Assembly (NCBI GenBank): GCA_021201185.1
Contig: JAJQFJ010000053.1
Span: forward strand, 1 to 43,264
Reading direction: 5' to 3'
Length of the DNA: 43,264 nucleotides
Source: Clostridiales bacterium
Lineage (GTDB): Bacteria > Bacillota > Clostridia > Oscillospirales > Oscillospiraceae
This document shows, in pieces, positions 1 to 7,685 of the stretch. The notes under the pieces were generated by a model. The model did not search any database and was not told the DNA's origin. It worked only from the letters and a program-made list of their open reading frames with translations. Every line of letters begins with the position of its first letter. Positions within the stretch are counted from its first letter, which is position 1. The position numbers were made by a program, and so were the translations under genes.

Positions 1-818
1 ACCTTGGGATGCTGGCGCATCCACCAGTTGTTGGCCTTGTCCCCGGCCAGACGGGTGCAGTGGATACGGCTCTGCTGACCCGCCCCAACGCCGATGGTCT
101 GGCCGTCCTTGACGTAGCAGACGGAGTTGGACTGGGTGTATTTCAGGGTGATGAGGGAGAGAATCAGGTCGGTTTTGGAGCTGTCAGGGAGATTTTTGTT
201 CTCGGTGACGATGTTGGACAGCATTGCCTCGTCGATGGTCAGGAAGCTGTGGCCCTGCTCAAAGACCACGCCGAAGATCTCCCGCTGCTCCTGGGCCTTG
301 GGGACATAGCTGGGGTCCACCTGAATGACGTTGTAATTGCCCTTCTTTTTGCTTTTCAGGATCGCCAGGGCCTCGTCGGTATAGCCGGGGGCGATGATGC
401 CGTCGGAGACCTCGGCCTTGAGATAAGCGGCGGTGGCGGCGTCACAGACGTCGGACAGGGCGGCCCAGTCGCCGTAGGAGCACAGCCGGTCGGCGCCCCG
501 TGCCCGGATATAGGCGGAGGCGATGGGGGAGACCTCCGCATCCTTGTCCACAAAATAGATGTGCCGGTAGATGTCGGTCAGCGGCTTTGCCACGGCAGCC
601 CCGGCGGGGGAGACGTGCTTAAAGGAGGCGGCGGCGGGCAGACCGGTGGAGGCTTTCAGCTCGCTGACCAGCTGCCAGGAGTTGAAGGCGTCCATAAAGT
701 TGATATACCCCGGGCGGCCGTTGAGCACCGTGATAGGCAGCTCGCCCCCGTCCGCCATGTAGATTTTGGACGGCTTTTGGTTGGGGTTCAGACCGTATTT
801 CAGTTCCAGTTCCTTCAT
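1..818 (-). CDS. purH: AICAR transformylase, stand-alone PurH C-terminal half (partial)
   Basis: This is the formyltransferase that turns AICAR and 10-formyl-THF into FAICAR, the penultimate step of IMP synthesis. The first 272 codons are present and the gene runs off the left edge. The protein starts MKELELKYGLNPNQ, matching the family's RYGxNPHQ opening, and has the catalytic Lys-His in SFKHVSPAGAA. It has no N-terminal MGS-like IMP cyclohydrolase domain, unlike the usual bifunctional PurH of about 520 residues. That activity is supplied by the PurO-type gene 12 bases upstream. The ATG at 818 has a GGAGG 7 bases before it. It is the last visible gene of the pur operon. The domain call is secure; the C-terminus cannot be checked. 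Confidence 0.88.
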   Translation of the reverse strand, partial: MKELELKYGLNPNQKPSKIYMADGGELPITVLNGRPGYINFMDAFNSWQLVSELKASTGLPAAASFKHVSPAGAAVAKPLTDIYRHIYFVDKDAEVSPIASAYIRARGADRLCSYGDWAALSDVCDAATAAYLKAEVSDGIIAPGYTDEALAILKSKKKGNYNVIQVDPSYVPKAQEQREIFGVVFEQGHSFLTIDEAMLSNIVTENKNLPDSSKTDLILSLITLKYTQSNSVCYVKDGQTIGVGAGQQSRIHCTRLAGDKANNWWMRQHPK

Positions 819-830
819 GACAGTGCCTCC

Positions 831-1541
831 TCACCGGGTATGCTTGTTGATGATCACGTCGTCGGTCTCCTGGGTCGCCAGGTCGATGGTGCGGACAAAG
901 AGGGAGACCTTGTTCTCCCCGTTCAGGCTGTCCCAGATCAGGTCCGCCAGCTCAGCGGCGGAGCTTACCGGGATGCCCACCAGCTCCGGCTCCCCCTCAA
1001 AGGAGGGAAGGGGGCTGCCGTCCCTCTGATAGGTGTGGATAAAGTGACCGTACCCGGCGGGAACTCCGTCATACTCGAAGAAGTACCGGTTGCAGAAGGC
1101 CGGGTCGCCGTTAAAGCTCTTGAGGATGGAGAGATTGTAGCCCCCGTCCGGCTTTACCACACCGGAGATACGGGGGGTATAGTTGGGGCCGTCCGGCTCG
1201 AAGGTGCGGGTCTGCAGGGCATGACGGTAGCAGTGGCCCTGGTTGAGCGCCTCCATAATGGTGTCCGTCTGGTCGCCGTTGGTGACGATGGTCAGCTCCC
1301 CCACCTTGCGCACAGGATGGTAGATGATGAGGGAGGGGTCAACCATCTTGGAGGGGTCGTATGCCTCGGTACGGATGCCGTCCTCAGTGACGGAGAAAAT
1401 ACGGTTCCGGCTGTTCTCGCTGCGGCCCATGATGAAATAGGCGATGACGGCCTTTTCGCCGTCGGCGCTCCGGCCCAGGACGATGCCCCGCCCGGGATAG
1501 GGATTGCGCCGCAGCTCCTGCATGAGATCAAGGGGTTTCAT
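831..1541 (-). CDS. purO: IMP cyclohydrolase, archaeal PurO type
   Basis: A 236-residue protein resembling the PurO/IMP_cyclohyd family, which closes FAICAR to IMP as the last step of de novo synthesis. Family-like features include the N-terminal NPYPGRGIVLGRS stretch, the following AYFIMGRSENSRNR segment and a conserved-looking NYTPRISG. It sits between purN and a transformylase that lacks its own cyclohydrolase domain, so the context agrees with the call. An in-frame GTG at 1553 would add four residues. I chose the ATG at 1541 because GAGGTG lies just upstream. PurO was first described in archaea and related genes occur in Clostridia. Confidence 0.85.
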   Translation of the reverse strand: MKPLDLMQELRRNPYPGRGIVLGRSADGEKAVIAYFIMGRSENSRNRIFSVTEDGIRTEAYDPSKMVDPSLIIYHPVRKVGELTIVTNGDQTDTIMEALNQGHCYRHALQTRTFEPDGPNYTPRISGVVKPDGGYNLSILKSFNGDPAFCNRYFFEYDGVPAGYGHFIHTYQRDGSPLPSFEGEPELVGIPVSSAAELADLIWDSLNGENKVSLFVRTIDLATQETDDVIINKHTR

Positions 1542-1568
1542 GGCACACCTCACTGTATCAGAATGAAA

Positions 1569-2201
1569 TCAATTATCGGGCAAAATGTGGACGATCCGCC
1601 CCTCCACCCGGAGCCTTCCCTGGCAGAACAGGCGCACCGCCTGGGGCAGCAGCTTCCACTCCGCCTGCTCCATAATGCGCCGCTGGAGGGTCTGGGGGGT
1701 GTCCCCCTCCTCCACGGGGACCGCCCGCTGGAGGATGATGGGGCCGCCGTCGCACTGCTCGTTGACAAAGTGGACGGTGGCGCCGGAGACCTTCACCCCA
1801 TAGGCCAGGGCCATCTCGTGGACATGGAGGCCGTAGGCCCCCTCTCCGCAAAAGGAGGGGATGAGGGCGGGATGGACATTGATGATGGCGTTGGGATAGG
1901 CCTCAATCAGCTCCTCTGTGAGCACATAGAGAAAGCCCGCCAGCACCACCAGGTCGATCTCCAGCTCCCCCAGCAGCCGGGCGAGGCTGGCGGTCATGGC
2001 CTGGTTGGAGGGGAAATCCTTCCGGCTGACCACATAGCCGGGGATACCGGCCTGCTCCGCCCGGCGGAGGGCATAGGCCTCCGGGGAGGAGGAGATGACC
2101 GCGGCGATCTCTCCCGGCCCCAGCTCCCCCCGGCTCTGGGCGTCGATGAGGGCCTGGAGGTTGGTGCCTCCACCGGAGACCAGAACGGCGATCCGCTTCA
2201 C
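1569..2201 (-). CDS. purN: Phosphoribosylglycinamide formyltransferase
   Basis: GAR transformylase of 210 residues, using 10-formyl-THF to make FGAR in the third step of purine synthesis. The N-terminal VLVSGGGTNLQAL is the GAR-binding loop. The catalytic triad is visible as Asn108 and His110 in INVHPALIPSF and Asp151 in CDGGPIIL. Length is typical. The start is GTG and overlaps the purM stop (GTGA), which implies translational coupling. It is co-transcribed with purM upstream and purO downstream. Confidence 0.96.
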   Translation of the reverse strand: MKRIAVLVSGGGTNLQALIDAQSRGELGPGEIAAVISSSPEAYALRRAEQAGIPGYVVSRKDFPSNQAMTASLARLLGELEIDLVVLAGFLYVLTEELIEAYPNAIINVHPALIPSFCGEGAYGLHVHEMALAYGVKVSGATVHFVNEQCDGGPIILQRAVPVEEGDTPQTLQRRIMEQAEWKLLPQAVRLFCQGRLRVEGRIVHILPDN

Positions 2202-3250
2202 AGCAGCACCTCTACGCCGCTCTCCCCCTTGCAGCCGTGGCCGATGACCGAGACCCGCTCTCCGTTCTGGACCAGCAGGTTCATAGCCTCTCCCGCGTGA
2301 TCTCTGGGGACGGCCAGCACCATGCCCACGCCCATGTTGAAGGTGTTGTACATATCATGGGCGGGAATGTTCCCGGCCTGCTGGATGATGGAGAAGATGG
2401 GCATCTGAGGGATGGAATTGACGTTAATGCGGGCGGTGAGGCCCTGGGGCATCATCCGGGGAACGTTTTCATACAGGCCGCCGCCGGTGATGTGGCTCAC
2501 CCCGTGGATGTCGATGCCGCACTCCATCAGGCAGCGGATGGCCTGGACATAAATGCGGGTGGGCTTGAGCAGCTCCTCCCCCAGGGTGCAGCCCAGCTCG
2601 CCGTAGTACCGGTCGTAGGTGTTGTTGATGTCCAGCACCTTGCGCACCAGGGAATAGCCATTGGAGTGGACGCCGGAGGAGCCGAGGCCCAGGAGAATGT
2701 CGCCCTCCTCCATCCGGTCGCTGGTGATGCGCTTGTCGTAGTCCACCAGACCCACGGAGAAGCCCGCCAGGTCGTACTCGTCCTCCGGGTAGAAGCCGGG
2801 CATCTCGGCGGTCTCCCCGCCGATGAGAGCGCAGCCCGCCCGGCGGCAGCCGTCGGCAATGCCGGAGACGATGGCCTCGATCCTGGCCGGCTGGTTTTTG
2901 CCGCAGGCGATATAGTCCAGGAAGAACATGGGGAGCGCGCCGGAGCAGACGATGTCGTTGACGCACATGGCCACGCAGTCGATGCCCACGGTGTCATGCT
3001 TGTCCATCAGGAAGGCCAGCTTGAGCTTGGTGCCCACGCCGTCGGTGCCGGAGACCAGCACCGGGCGGCTCATGCCCTGCATCTGCGGCTCGAACATGCC
3101 GCCGAAGTCCCCGATACCCCCCAGGACGCCGGGGACCACCGTAGAGGCCACCAGGGGCTTGATACGGCTGACCGCTTCATAACCGGCGGTGACATCCACA
3201 CCGGCGGCGGCGTAGGAGGCGGACTGACTGCTGTTGCTGTTGGGATTCAT
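2198..3250 (-). CDS. purM: Phosphoribosylformylglycinamidine cyclo-ligase (AIR synthase)
   Basis: A 350-residue AIR synthase that closes FGAM to AIR with ATP. The ATP-binding region VSGTDGVGTKLK and the downstream GGETAEMPGFY motif are clear. The start ATG at 3250 follows an AGGAGG 9 to 10 bases upstream. The protein begins with a Ser/Asn-rich stretch (MNPNSNSSQSASYAAAGVD) before the conserved core. The gene follows purF after 17 bases and overlaps purN at its 3' end. Confidence 0.96.
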   Translation of the reverse strand: MNPNSNSSQSASYAAAGVDVTAGYEAVSRIKPLVASTVVPGVLGGIGDFGGMFEPQMQGMSRPVLVSGTDGVGTKLKLAFLMDKHDTVGIDCVAMCVNDIVCSGALPMFFLDYIACGKNQPARIEAIVSGIADGCRRAGCALIGGETAEMPGFYPEDEYDLAGFSVGLVDYDKRITSDRMEEGDILLGLGSSGVHSNGYSLVRKVLDINNTYDRYYGELGCTLGEELLKPTRIYVQAIRCLMECGIDIHGVSHITGGGLYENVPRMMPQGLTARINVNSIPQMPIFSIIQQAGNIPAHDMYNTFNMGVGMVLAVPRDHAGEAMNLLVQNGERVSVIGHGCKGESGVEVLL

Positions 3251-3267
3251 CTTTCGGGTTCCTCCTG

Positions 3268-4722
3268 TCATTCTAAGGCTGGAAAAATGGAGAGCTGACG
3301 TGGGTCGGCCTCCCGGACGGGGAGCACATAGTCCCCGGTAAAGCAGGCGTCGCAAAAGCCCAGCCCCTCCCGTCCGGCCAGCCGTTTCAGGCTCTCCAGA
3401 GAGAGGTACTGGAGGGAGTCCGCCCCGATGATACGGCAGACCTCCTCCGGGGTGCGGCCGCTGGCCACCATATCCTCCGCCGGAGGAGTGGCGGTGCCAA
3501 AGTGGCACTGATACCGGAAGGGGGGAGAGGAGACCCGCATGTGGACCTCCTTCGCCCCGGCGTCCCGGGGGAGCTTGACGATCCGGGCACAGGTGCGGCC
3601 CCGGATGATGGAGTCGTCCACCAAAATCACCCGCTTGCCCCGGACGGTGGCGCTGACGGCGTTGAGCTTGATACGCAGGCTCTTTTCCTGCTCCCATTTC
3701 TGGCTCTGGATAAAGGTCCGGGCGATGTACCGGTTTTTCATCAGGCCGATGTCATAGGGGATGCCGGACTCGCTGGCAAAGCCCATGGCGGCGGCGATGC
3801 CGGAGTCGGGGACGCCGATGACCAGATCGCCCTGAACGGTGTTCTGCCGGGCCAGCTCCCGGCCTGCGGCCTCCCGGACGGCCCCCACGGCGCAGCCGTC
3901 GATGACCGAGTCCTGCCGGGCAAAGTAGATCAGCTCGAACAGGCACAGGGAGCGGCGGGCGGCCCGGATACGGCAGTGGAAGCTCTTCAGCTCCCCGTCC
4001 TGGGCCACCACCACCTCTCCCGGATCCACGTCTCGGAGAAAGACGCCGCCCAGCGCCTCGATGGCGCAGGACTCGGAGGCGAAGATGTACGCGTCGCCGA
4101 TGCGCCCGATGCACAGAGGCCGGAAGCCGTTGGGGTCCCGGGCGGCGATGAGCTTGTCCGACTGGAGCAGCACCATGGAATAGGCCCCGATCATATACTC
4201 CATGGCGTTGATGACCGCGTTCTCCAGGGTATGGGTGCGCAGATGCTCCCGGACGATGAGATAGGCGATGACCTCGGCGTCGTTGGTGCCCTGGAAAATA
4301 CCGCCCCGGTTCTCCGACTCCGCCCGGAGAGAGCGGCCGTTGGCCAGGGTGCCGTTGTAGCACAGGGCCATGGAGCCGGAGGCGTGGCGCACCAGCAGGG
4401 GCTGGATGTTGGCGGGGTTGACCGAGGCGGCGTTGGTGGAGTGGCGCACGTGGCCGATGGCCACGTTGGCTCCCCGGAAGGCCTCCAGGTCCTGCATGGT
4501 GAACACGTCGGGCACCAGTCCCTTACCCTTGTGGACCCGGAGCTGTCCCCGCTGGGCGACGGCGATGCCGCAGGAGTCCTGTCCCCGGTGCTGGAGGGCG
4601 TAGAGGGCGTTATAGGTGTCAAAGGCAGGCTCCCGGTGACTGTCCGGCCCGGTAATCAGCCCAAAGACGCCGCACTCCTCCCGCAGCTTGCCCTCATCAG
4701 GGAAATGACGGTTCTCTGCCAT
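3268..4722 (-). CDS. purF: Amidophosphoribosyltransferase
   Basis: First committed enzyme of purine synthesis, making phosphoribosylamine from PRPP and glutamine (484 residues). Cys17 in EECGVFGLI should become the N-terminal nucleophile after removal of a 16-residue propeptide, as in the Bacillus-type enzyme. Downstream cysteines, including one in FRYQCHFG and the pair in GFCDACF, fit the oxygen-sensitive [4Fe-4S] form. The PRPP loop is VILVDDSIIRGRT. The ATG at 4722 overlaps the purC stop (TGATG). An in-frame TTG one codon earlier is less likely. Confidence 0.97.
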   Translation of the reverse strand: MAENRHFPDEGKLREECGVFGLITGPDSHREPAFDTYNALYALQHRGQDSCGIAVAQRGQLRVHKGKGLVPDVFTMQDLEAFRGANVAIGHVRHSTNAASVNPANIQPLLVRHASGSMALCYNGTLANGRSLRAESENRGGIFQGTNDAEVIAYLIVREHLRTHTLENAVINAMEYMIGAYSMVLLQSDKLIAARDPNGFRPLCIGRIGDAYIFASESCAIEALGGVFLRDVDPGEVVVAQDGELKSFHCRIRAARRSLCLFELIYFARQDSVIDGCAVGAVREAAGRELARQNTVQGDLVIGVPDSGIAAAMGFASESGIPYDIGLMKNRYIARTFIQSQKWEQEKSLRIKLNAVSATVRGKRVILVDDSIIRGRTCARIVKLPRDAGAKEVHMRVSSPPFRYQCHFGTATPPAEDMVASGRTPEEVCRIIGADSLQYLSLESLKRLAGREGLGFCDACFTGDYVLPVREADPRQLSIFPALE

Positions 4723-5438
4723 CAATCCTGATCGCCCATCAGACGGCGCATGACCTCCTGATAGGCCTCCTCAGCGCCGCCCATATCCCGGCGGAAGCGA
4801 TCCTTGTCCAGCTTCTCGTGGGTGGTCTCGTCCCACAGACGGCAGGTGTCCGGGCTGATCTCGTCGGCCAGGACGATGGTGCCGTCCGGCAGCTTGCCGA
4901 ACTCCAGCTTGAAGTCCACCAGGTCGATGCCTACGCTCTTGAGGAAGCTCTTGAGCAGGTCGTTGACCTGGAAGGCGTATTTCTTGATGAGGTCGATCTC
5001 CTCCCAGGTGGCGGCCTTGAGGGCCACGGCGTGATAGGCGTTCATCAGAGGGTCGCCCAGCTCGTCGTTCTTGTAGGAGAACTCGATGGTGGGCTCGTCA
5101 AAGACGATCCCCTCCTCTACGCCGAAGCGCTTGGCGAAGGAACCGGCGGAAATATTGCGGATGATGACCTCCAGAGGGACGATCTGAACCTTTTTGACGG
5201 CGGTCTCCCGGTCGGACAGCTCCTCAATGTAGTGGGTGGGGACGCCTGCGGCCTCCAGACGACGCATCATGTGGTTGCTCATCCGGTTGTTGATGACGCC
5301 CTTGCCTGCGATGGTGCCCTTTTTCAGGCCGTTAAAGGCGGTGGCGTCGTCCTTGTAGGAGACGATGACAACATTGGGGTCGTCAGTGGCAAAGACCTTC
5401 TTGGCCTTGCCCTCATAGAGCTGCTGGAGCTTTTCCAT
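4722..5438 (-). CDS. purC: SAICAR synthetase
   Basis: Phosphoribosylaminoimidazole-succinocarboxamide synthase of 238 residues, joining CAIR and aspartate with ATP. The N-terminal QLYEGKAKKVF nucleotide-binding motif, the EVIIRNISAGSFAKRFG segment and LADEISPDTCRLWD are typical of the single-domain bacterial PurC. The start ATG has AAAGGAAG about 9 bases upstream. It lies 67 bases after purE and its stop overlaps the purF start. Confidence 0.97.
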   Translation of the reverse strand: MEKLQQLYEGKAKKVFATDDPNVVIVSYKDDATAFNGLKKGTIAGKGVINNRMSNHMMRRLEAAGVPTHYIEELSDRETAVKKVQIVPLEVIIRNISAGSFAKRFGVEEGIVFDEPTIEFSYKNDELGDPLMNAYHAVALKAATWEEIDLIKKYAFQVNDLLKSFLKSVGIDLVDFKLEFGKLPDGTIVLADEISPDTCRLWDETTHEKLDKDRFRRDMGGAEEAYQEVMRRLMGDQD

Positions 5439-5505
5439 GGCAATGACTTCCTTTCCTGTGACGAAATATGAGGTAAATGGATGGGAAAATGACGACGGAT
5501 GAGGG

Positions 5506-6003
5506 TCAGTCCTGAAACTGGGCGCGGACCTTCTCGTCCTTGGCGGCCACCGAGGCGGCCATCTCCTCCTTGAAGGCGATGAGCCTGGCGGTGAGGGCCT
5601 CGTCTCCCACGGCCAGGAGCTGGGCGGCCAGGATACCGGCGTTGGCCCCGGCGTTGACGCCCACCGTGGCCACCGGGATGCCGCTGGGCATCTGGACCAT
5701 GGAGAGCAGGCTGTCCAGTCCGCCCATCATGCTGGTCTTGATGGGGACGCCGATCACCGGCAGAGTGGTGTAGGCGGCGAGAACGCCCCCCAGATGGGCG
5801 GCCTTCCCCGCTCCGGCGATGATGACGCCGAAGCCGTTTTCTGCTGCATGGGAGGCGAATTCCTCCGCGGCCCGGGGCGTCCGGTGGGCGGAGATGACCC
5901 GCACCTCTACCGGGATACCGAAGAAGCGGAGCTTGTCCACCGCCTCCTGCATGACGGGCAGATCGCTGTCCGAGCCCATAATGACGGCGACTTTTTTACT
6001 CAT
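5506..6003 (-). CDS. purE: N5-carboxyaminoimidazole ribonucleotide mutase, class I PurE
   Basis: First gene of the purine operon, 165 residues. It moves the carboxyl group of N5-CAIR to give CAIR. Class I motifs are visible: IMGSDSDLP, VISAHRTP for nucleotide and phosphate binding, and AGAGKAAHLGG around the catalytic His. No purK is seen in the window, so N5-CAIR would have to come from a purK elsewhere. The start ATG is preceded by GGGAGG and by a structured leader of about 185 bases. Confidence 0.95.
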   Translation of the reverse strand: MSKKVAVIMGSDSDLPVMQEAVDKLRFFGIPVEVRVISAHRTPRAAEEFASHAAENGFGVIIAGAGKAAHLGGVLAAYTTLPVIGVPIKTSMMGGLDSLLSMVQMPSGIPVATVGVNAGANAGILAAQLLAVGDEALTARLIAFKEEMAASVAAKDEKVRAQFQD

Positions 6004-6004
6004 A

Positions 6005-6163
6005 TCAGATACCTCCCAGTGTAGAGCAGAGACAGAGCGTGGGACAAAAATGCAGACAGATAGATACTATCTGCCTGCATGGTGAGCCCGGCTCTTCGGA
6101 GGAAGAACCTGCAACGGTATCCACGGTGCCGGAAACGTGCTGCAAAATGAGCCGCTGCGCCAT
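6005..6163 (-). CDS. Possible 52-codon leader ORF upstream of purE
   Basis: A short frame opens at an ATG with an ideal AGGAGGG seven bases upstream and closes with a TGA one base before the purE ATG. It reads MAQRLILQHVSGTV... and spans the leader terminator. The second half is cysteine-rich and uses codons unusual beside its neighbours (ATA, AGG, TCA, CCA). That stretch may therefore be shaped by RNA structure rather than by a peptide. If translated, it could couple ribosome movement to terminator folding. Translation is unproven. Confidence 0.3.
   Translation of the reverse strand: MAQRLILQHVSGTVDTVAGSSSEEPGSPCRQIVSICLHFCPTLCLCSTLGGI
6045..6080 (-). terminator. Strong intrinsic terminator inside the pur leader (candidate attenuator)
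   Basis: On the minus strand ATGCAGGCAGATAG pairs with CTATCTGTCTGCAT, a 14-base-pair stem with one G-U, a 3-base loop and five Ts after it. It lies about 40 bases before purE and inside the transcript from the promoter at 6195-6223. That makes it a candidate attenuator. A second stem, GGTTCTTC/GAAGAGCC, precedes it. Confidence 0.75.
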
Positions 6164-6194
6164 TGCGGATCCCTCCTACCCTTTATTCAAGTGT

Positions 6195-6223
6195 ATTTTA
6201 GCCCATATTATGGGGAGTTTCAA
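6195..6223 (-). promoter_or_regulatory. Promoter of the purine operon
   Basis: -35 TTGAAA (6218-6223) and -10 TAAAAT (6195-6200) on the minus strand with a 17-base spacer. Transcription should start near 6188, giving a leader of about 185 bases before purE. Confidence 0.8.
6202..6214. promoter_or_regulatory. Perfect palindrome in the pur promoter spacer (candidate operator)
   Basis: CCCATATTATGGG is a perfect 6-1-6 palindrome lying wholly between the -35 and -10 boxes. A repressor bound there would block RNA polymerase. I do not recognise the binding protein. Confidence 0.4.
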
Positions 6224-6329
6224 GGGAAAATGGACGGGAAAAAGTTTTTTGTAACGCTTGTACAACGGAACCGGTTTTTTTAAGCGGGGAATTGGTTTTT
6301 CTGCGGACACGGGGCAAAACGGGGGGCGG

Positions 6330-7448
6330 TCACAGGAGACTGTTGCTCTCCAGGATACGCTCTGCCTCCCCAGCACGGGAAGACCAGTCCGCCTGCTGAC
6401 CGTAGCGTCTCCGGGTGGCGGGGGCCCAGGCGCTGTTCTCCATCAGGGCCTGATAGCAGGCGTCCACGAACTCCTTGGGGTCACGCCCGGAGTAGATCAC
6501 GTCGGAGTACACCGGGATGAACCGGAGGGGATACATGGCGGCGATGGGCTTGCCGATGACCAGATACTCATAGATCCGGCTGGGCACCACGTCCTCGTCC
6601 GGGTCGTCCGTCTCCAGCAGGTCGATGAGCACGTCGAACTGTGCGCCGTAGGCGGGCAGCTCTGCCGGGTCGATCTTTCCCAGGAAATAGACGTTGGGCA
6701 GGGCGGTCATCTTCTCATAGAGAGGATTGACCCGGCTGCACCGCCCGGCAAAGACAAAGCTCCAGGCGGGGTGCTGTCGGGCGGCCCGATAGGCGGGGCG
6801 GAGATCCAGCCGCCCGCTGGCATCCCCCAGAAAGCCAAAGAGGGGCCCCCGAATCTTGAGCAGGGGAGAGGGGACCTGGAGGGTCAGGTCGTCCGCCCTG
6901 GAGAACAGCTTCACGTCGCAGCCGTTGGGTATCAGGGCGATGTTGGAGTTGCAGGGGGCCAGATGCTCCACCAGACCGGGAGAGGCGGCAAAGAGCACGT
7001 CCGCCCGGGTGGCCAGGATGCTCTCCCAGCGGATGTCGAACTGGGGCCAGTCCTGATAGCAGTCATAGACGATGCCCCGATAGTCCAGCTCGTCCAGCAG
7101 GGTGGCGTACAGGGGGGAGCATACCCAGAGCAACGGCTCCTGTGCGTGGGCTTTGGCGGCCTTTTCCGAGATATATTTGCTCAACCGCTTCACATTGGAG
7201 CGGAGCATGCGGGGGTGGTCGTAGTCCACCAGATGATAGATGGGGGGCAGGGTGTAGACGGTGATGTTGGGCTGGGGGTGAAAGCCCTTTTCCTTGTAAT
7301 CGTTCCGCCGGGGGTCCCGGGTGAATCTGGCCGGGGCGGGCTGGAAGTAGAGGATCTCGTGTCGATGACTGAGCTGCGTCAGCAGCCACTGGGTACGGGT
7401 GGGCTGTTTCAGCCAACGGGAGCTGCTCAGACAGAGAATGTAAGACAT
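6330..7448 (-). CDS. Glycosyltransferase, GT-B fold (GT4-like)
   Basis: A 372-residue cytoplasmic protein of two Rossmann-like halves. The second half has the GT4-type donor-site pattern near PSRIYEYLVIGKPIAA, where the Glu contacts the nucleotide sugar, and a glycine-rich FGFLGDASGRLD hinge region. The N-terminal half carries IPNGCDVKLF, typical of this clan. The acceptor and sugar cannot be told from sequence. The start ATG has GGAGGG 5 to 6 bases upstream. It has its own promoter at 7539-7567, after the terminator of the ABC permease. A role in cell-surface polysaccharide assembly is an inference. Confidence 0.8.
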   Translation of the reverse strand: MSYILCLSSSRWLKQPTRTQWLLTQLSHRHEILYFQPAPARFTRDPRRNDYKEKGFHPQPNITVYTLPPIYHLVDYDHPRMLRSNVKRLSKYISEKAAKAHAQEPLLWVCSPLYATLLDELDYRGIVYDCYQDWPQFDIRWESILATRADVLFAASPGLVEHLAPCNSNIALIPNGCDVKLFSRADDLTLQVPSPLLKIRGPLFGFLGDASGRLDLRPAYRAARQHPAWSFVFAGRCSRVNPLYEKMTALPNVYFLGKIDPAELPAYGAQFDVLIDLLETDDPDEDVVPSRIYEYLVIGKPIAAMYPLRFIPVYSDVIYSGRDPKEFVDACYQALMENSAWAPATRRRYGQQADWSSRAGEAERILESNSLL

Positions 7449-7538
7449 GTTGCTCCCTCCTTTCCCGAAAAAAAGACAAATGACCCGAGATGAATCCGGC
7501 GGGATGCCGACCTTCGGGAGATCATCTCACACAATGTT

Positions 7539-7567
7539 ATTGTATCCGCTTTTCCTCCGGAACGCAA
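7539..7567 (-). promoter_or_regulatory. Promoter of the glycosyltransferase gene
   Basis: -35 TTGCGT (7562-7567), 17-base spacer and -10 TACAAT (7539-7544), about 90 bases upstream of the start codon. Confidence 0.55.
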
Positions 7568-7642
7568 GCAGAGATGGGAGAAGTTTATATCGTTTTTAGG
7601 ATTCGGCCCTGGGCCGGGGAGAGGCGGCGACGGGCAACGGAT

Positions 7643-7673
7643 AAAAAATCTGCCGGAGGGGGACCTCCGGCAG
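7643..7673 (-). terminator. Terminator of the ABC permease gene
   Basis: On the minus strand CTGCCGGAGG pairs with CCTCCGGCAG around a 4-base loop, followed by six Ts. It is 13 bases past the permease stop. Confidence 0.9.
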
Positions 7674-7685
7674 AGAGAAGAAAGG

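Noticed and set aside
9..2300. 763-codon plus-strand open frame at the left edge
   Set aside because: It is antisense to the purine genes, a mirror of G+C-rich codon usage. The protein is Gly/Asp/Val-rich with no family motif and no ribosome site.
6020..6190. T-box, guanine or PRPP riboswitch as the identity of the purE leader
   Set aside because: GTGGATACCG only loosely resembles the T-box sequence and there is no stem I. Conserved guanine and PRPP core sequences were not found.
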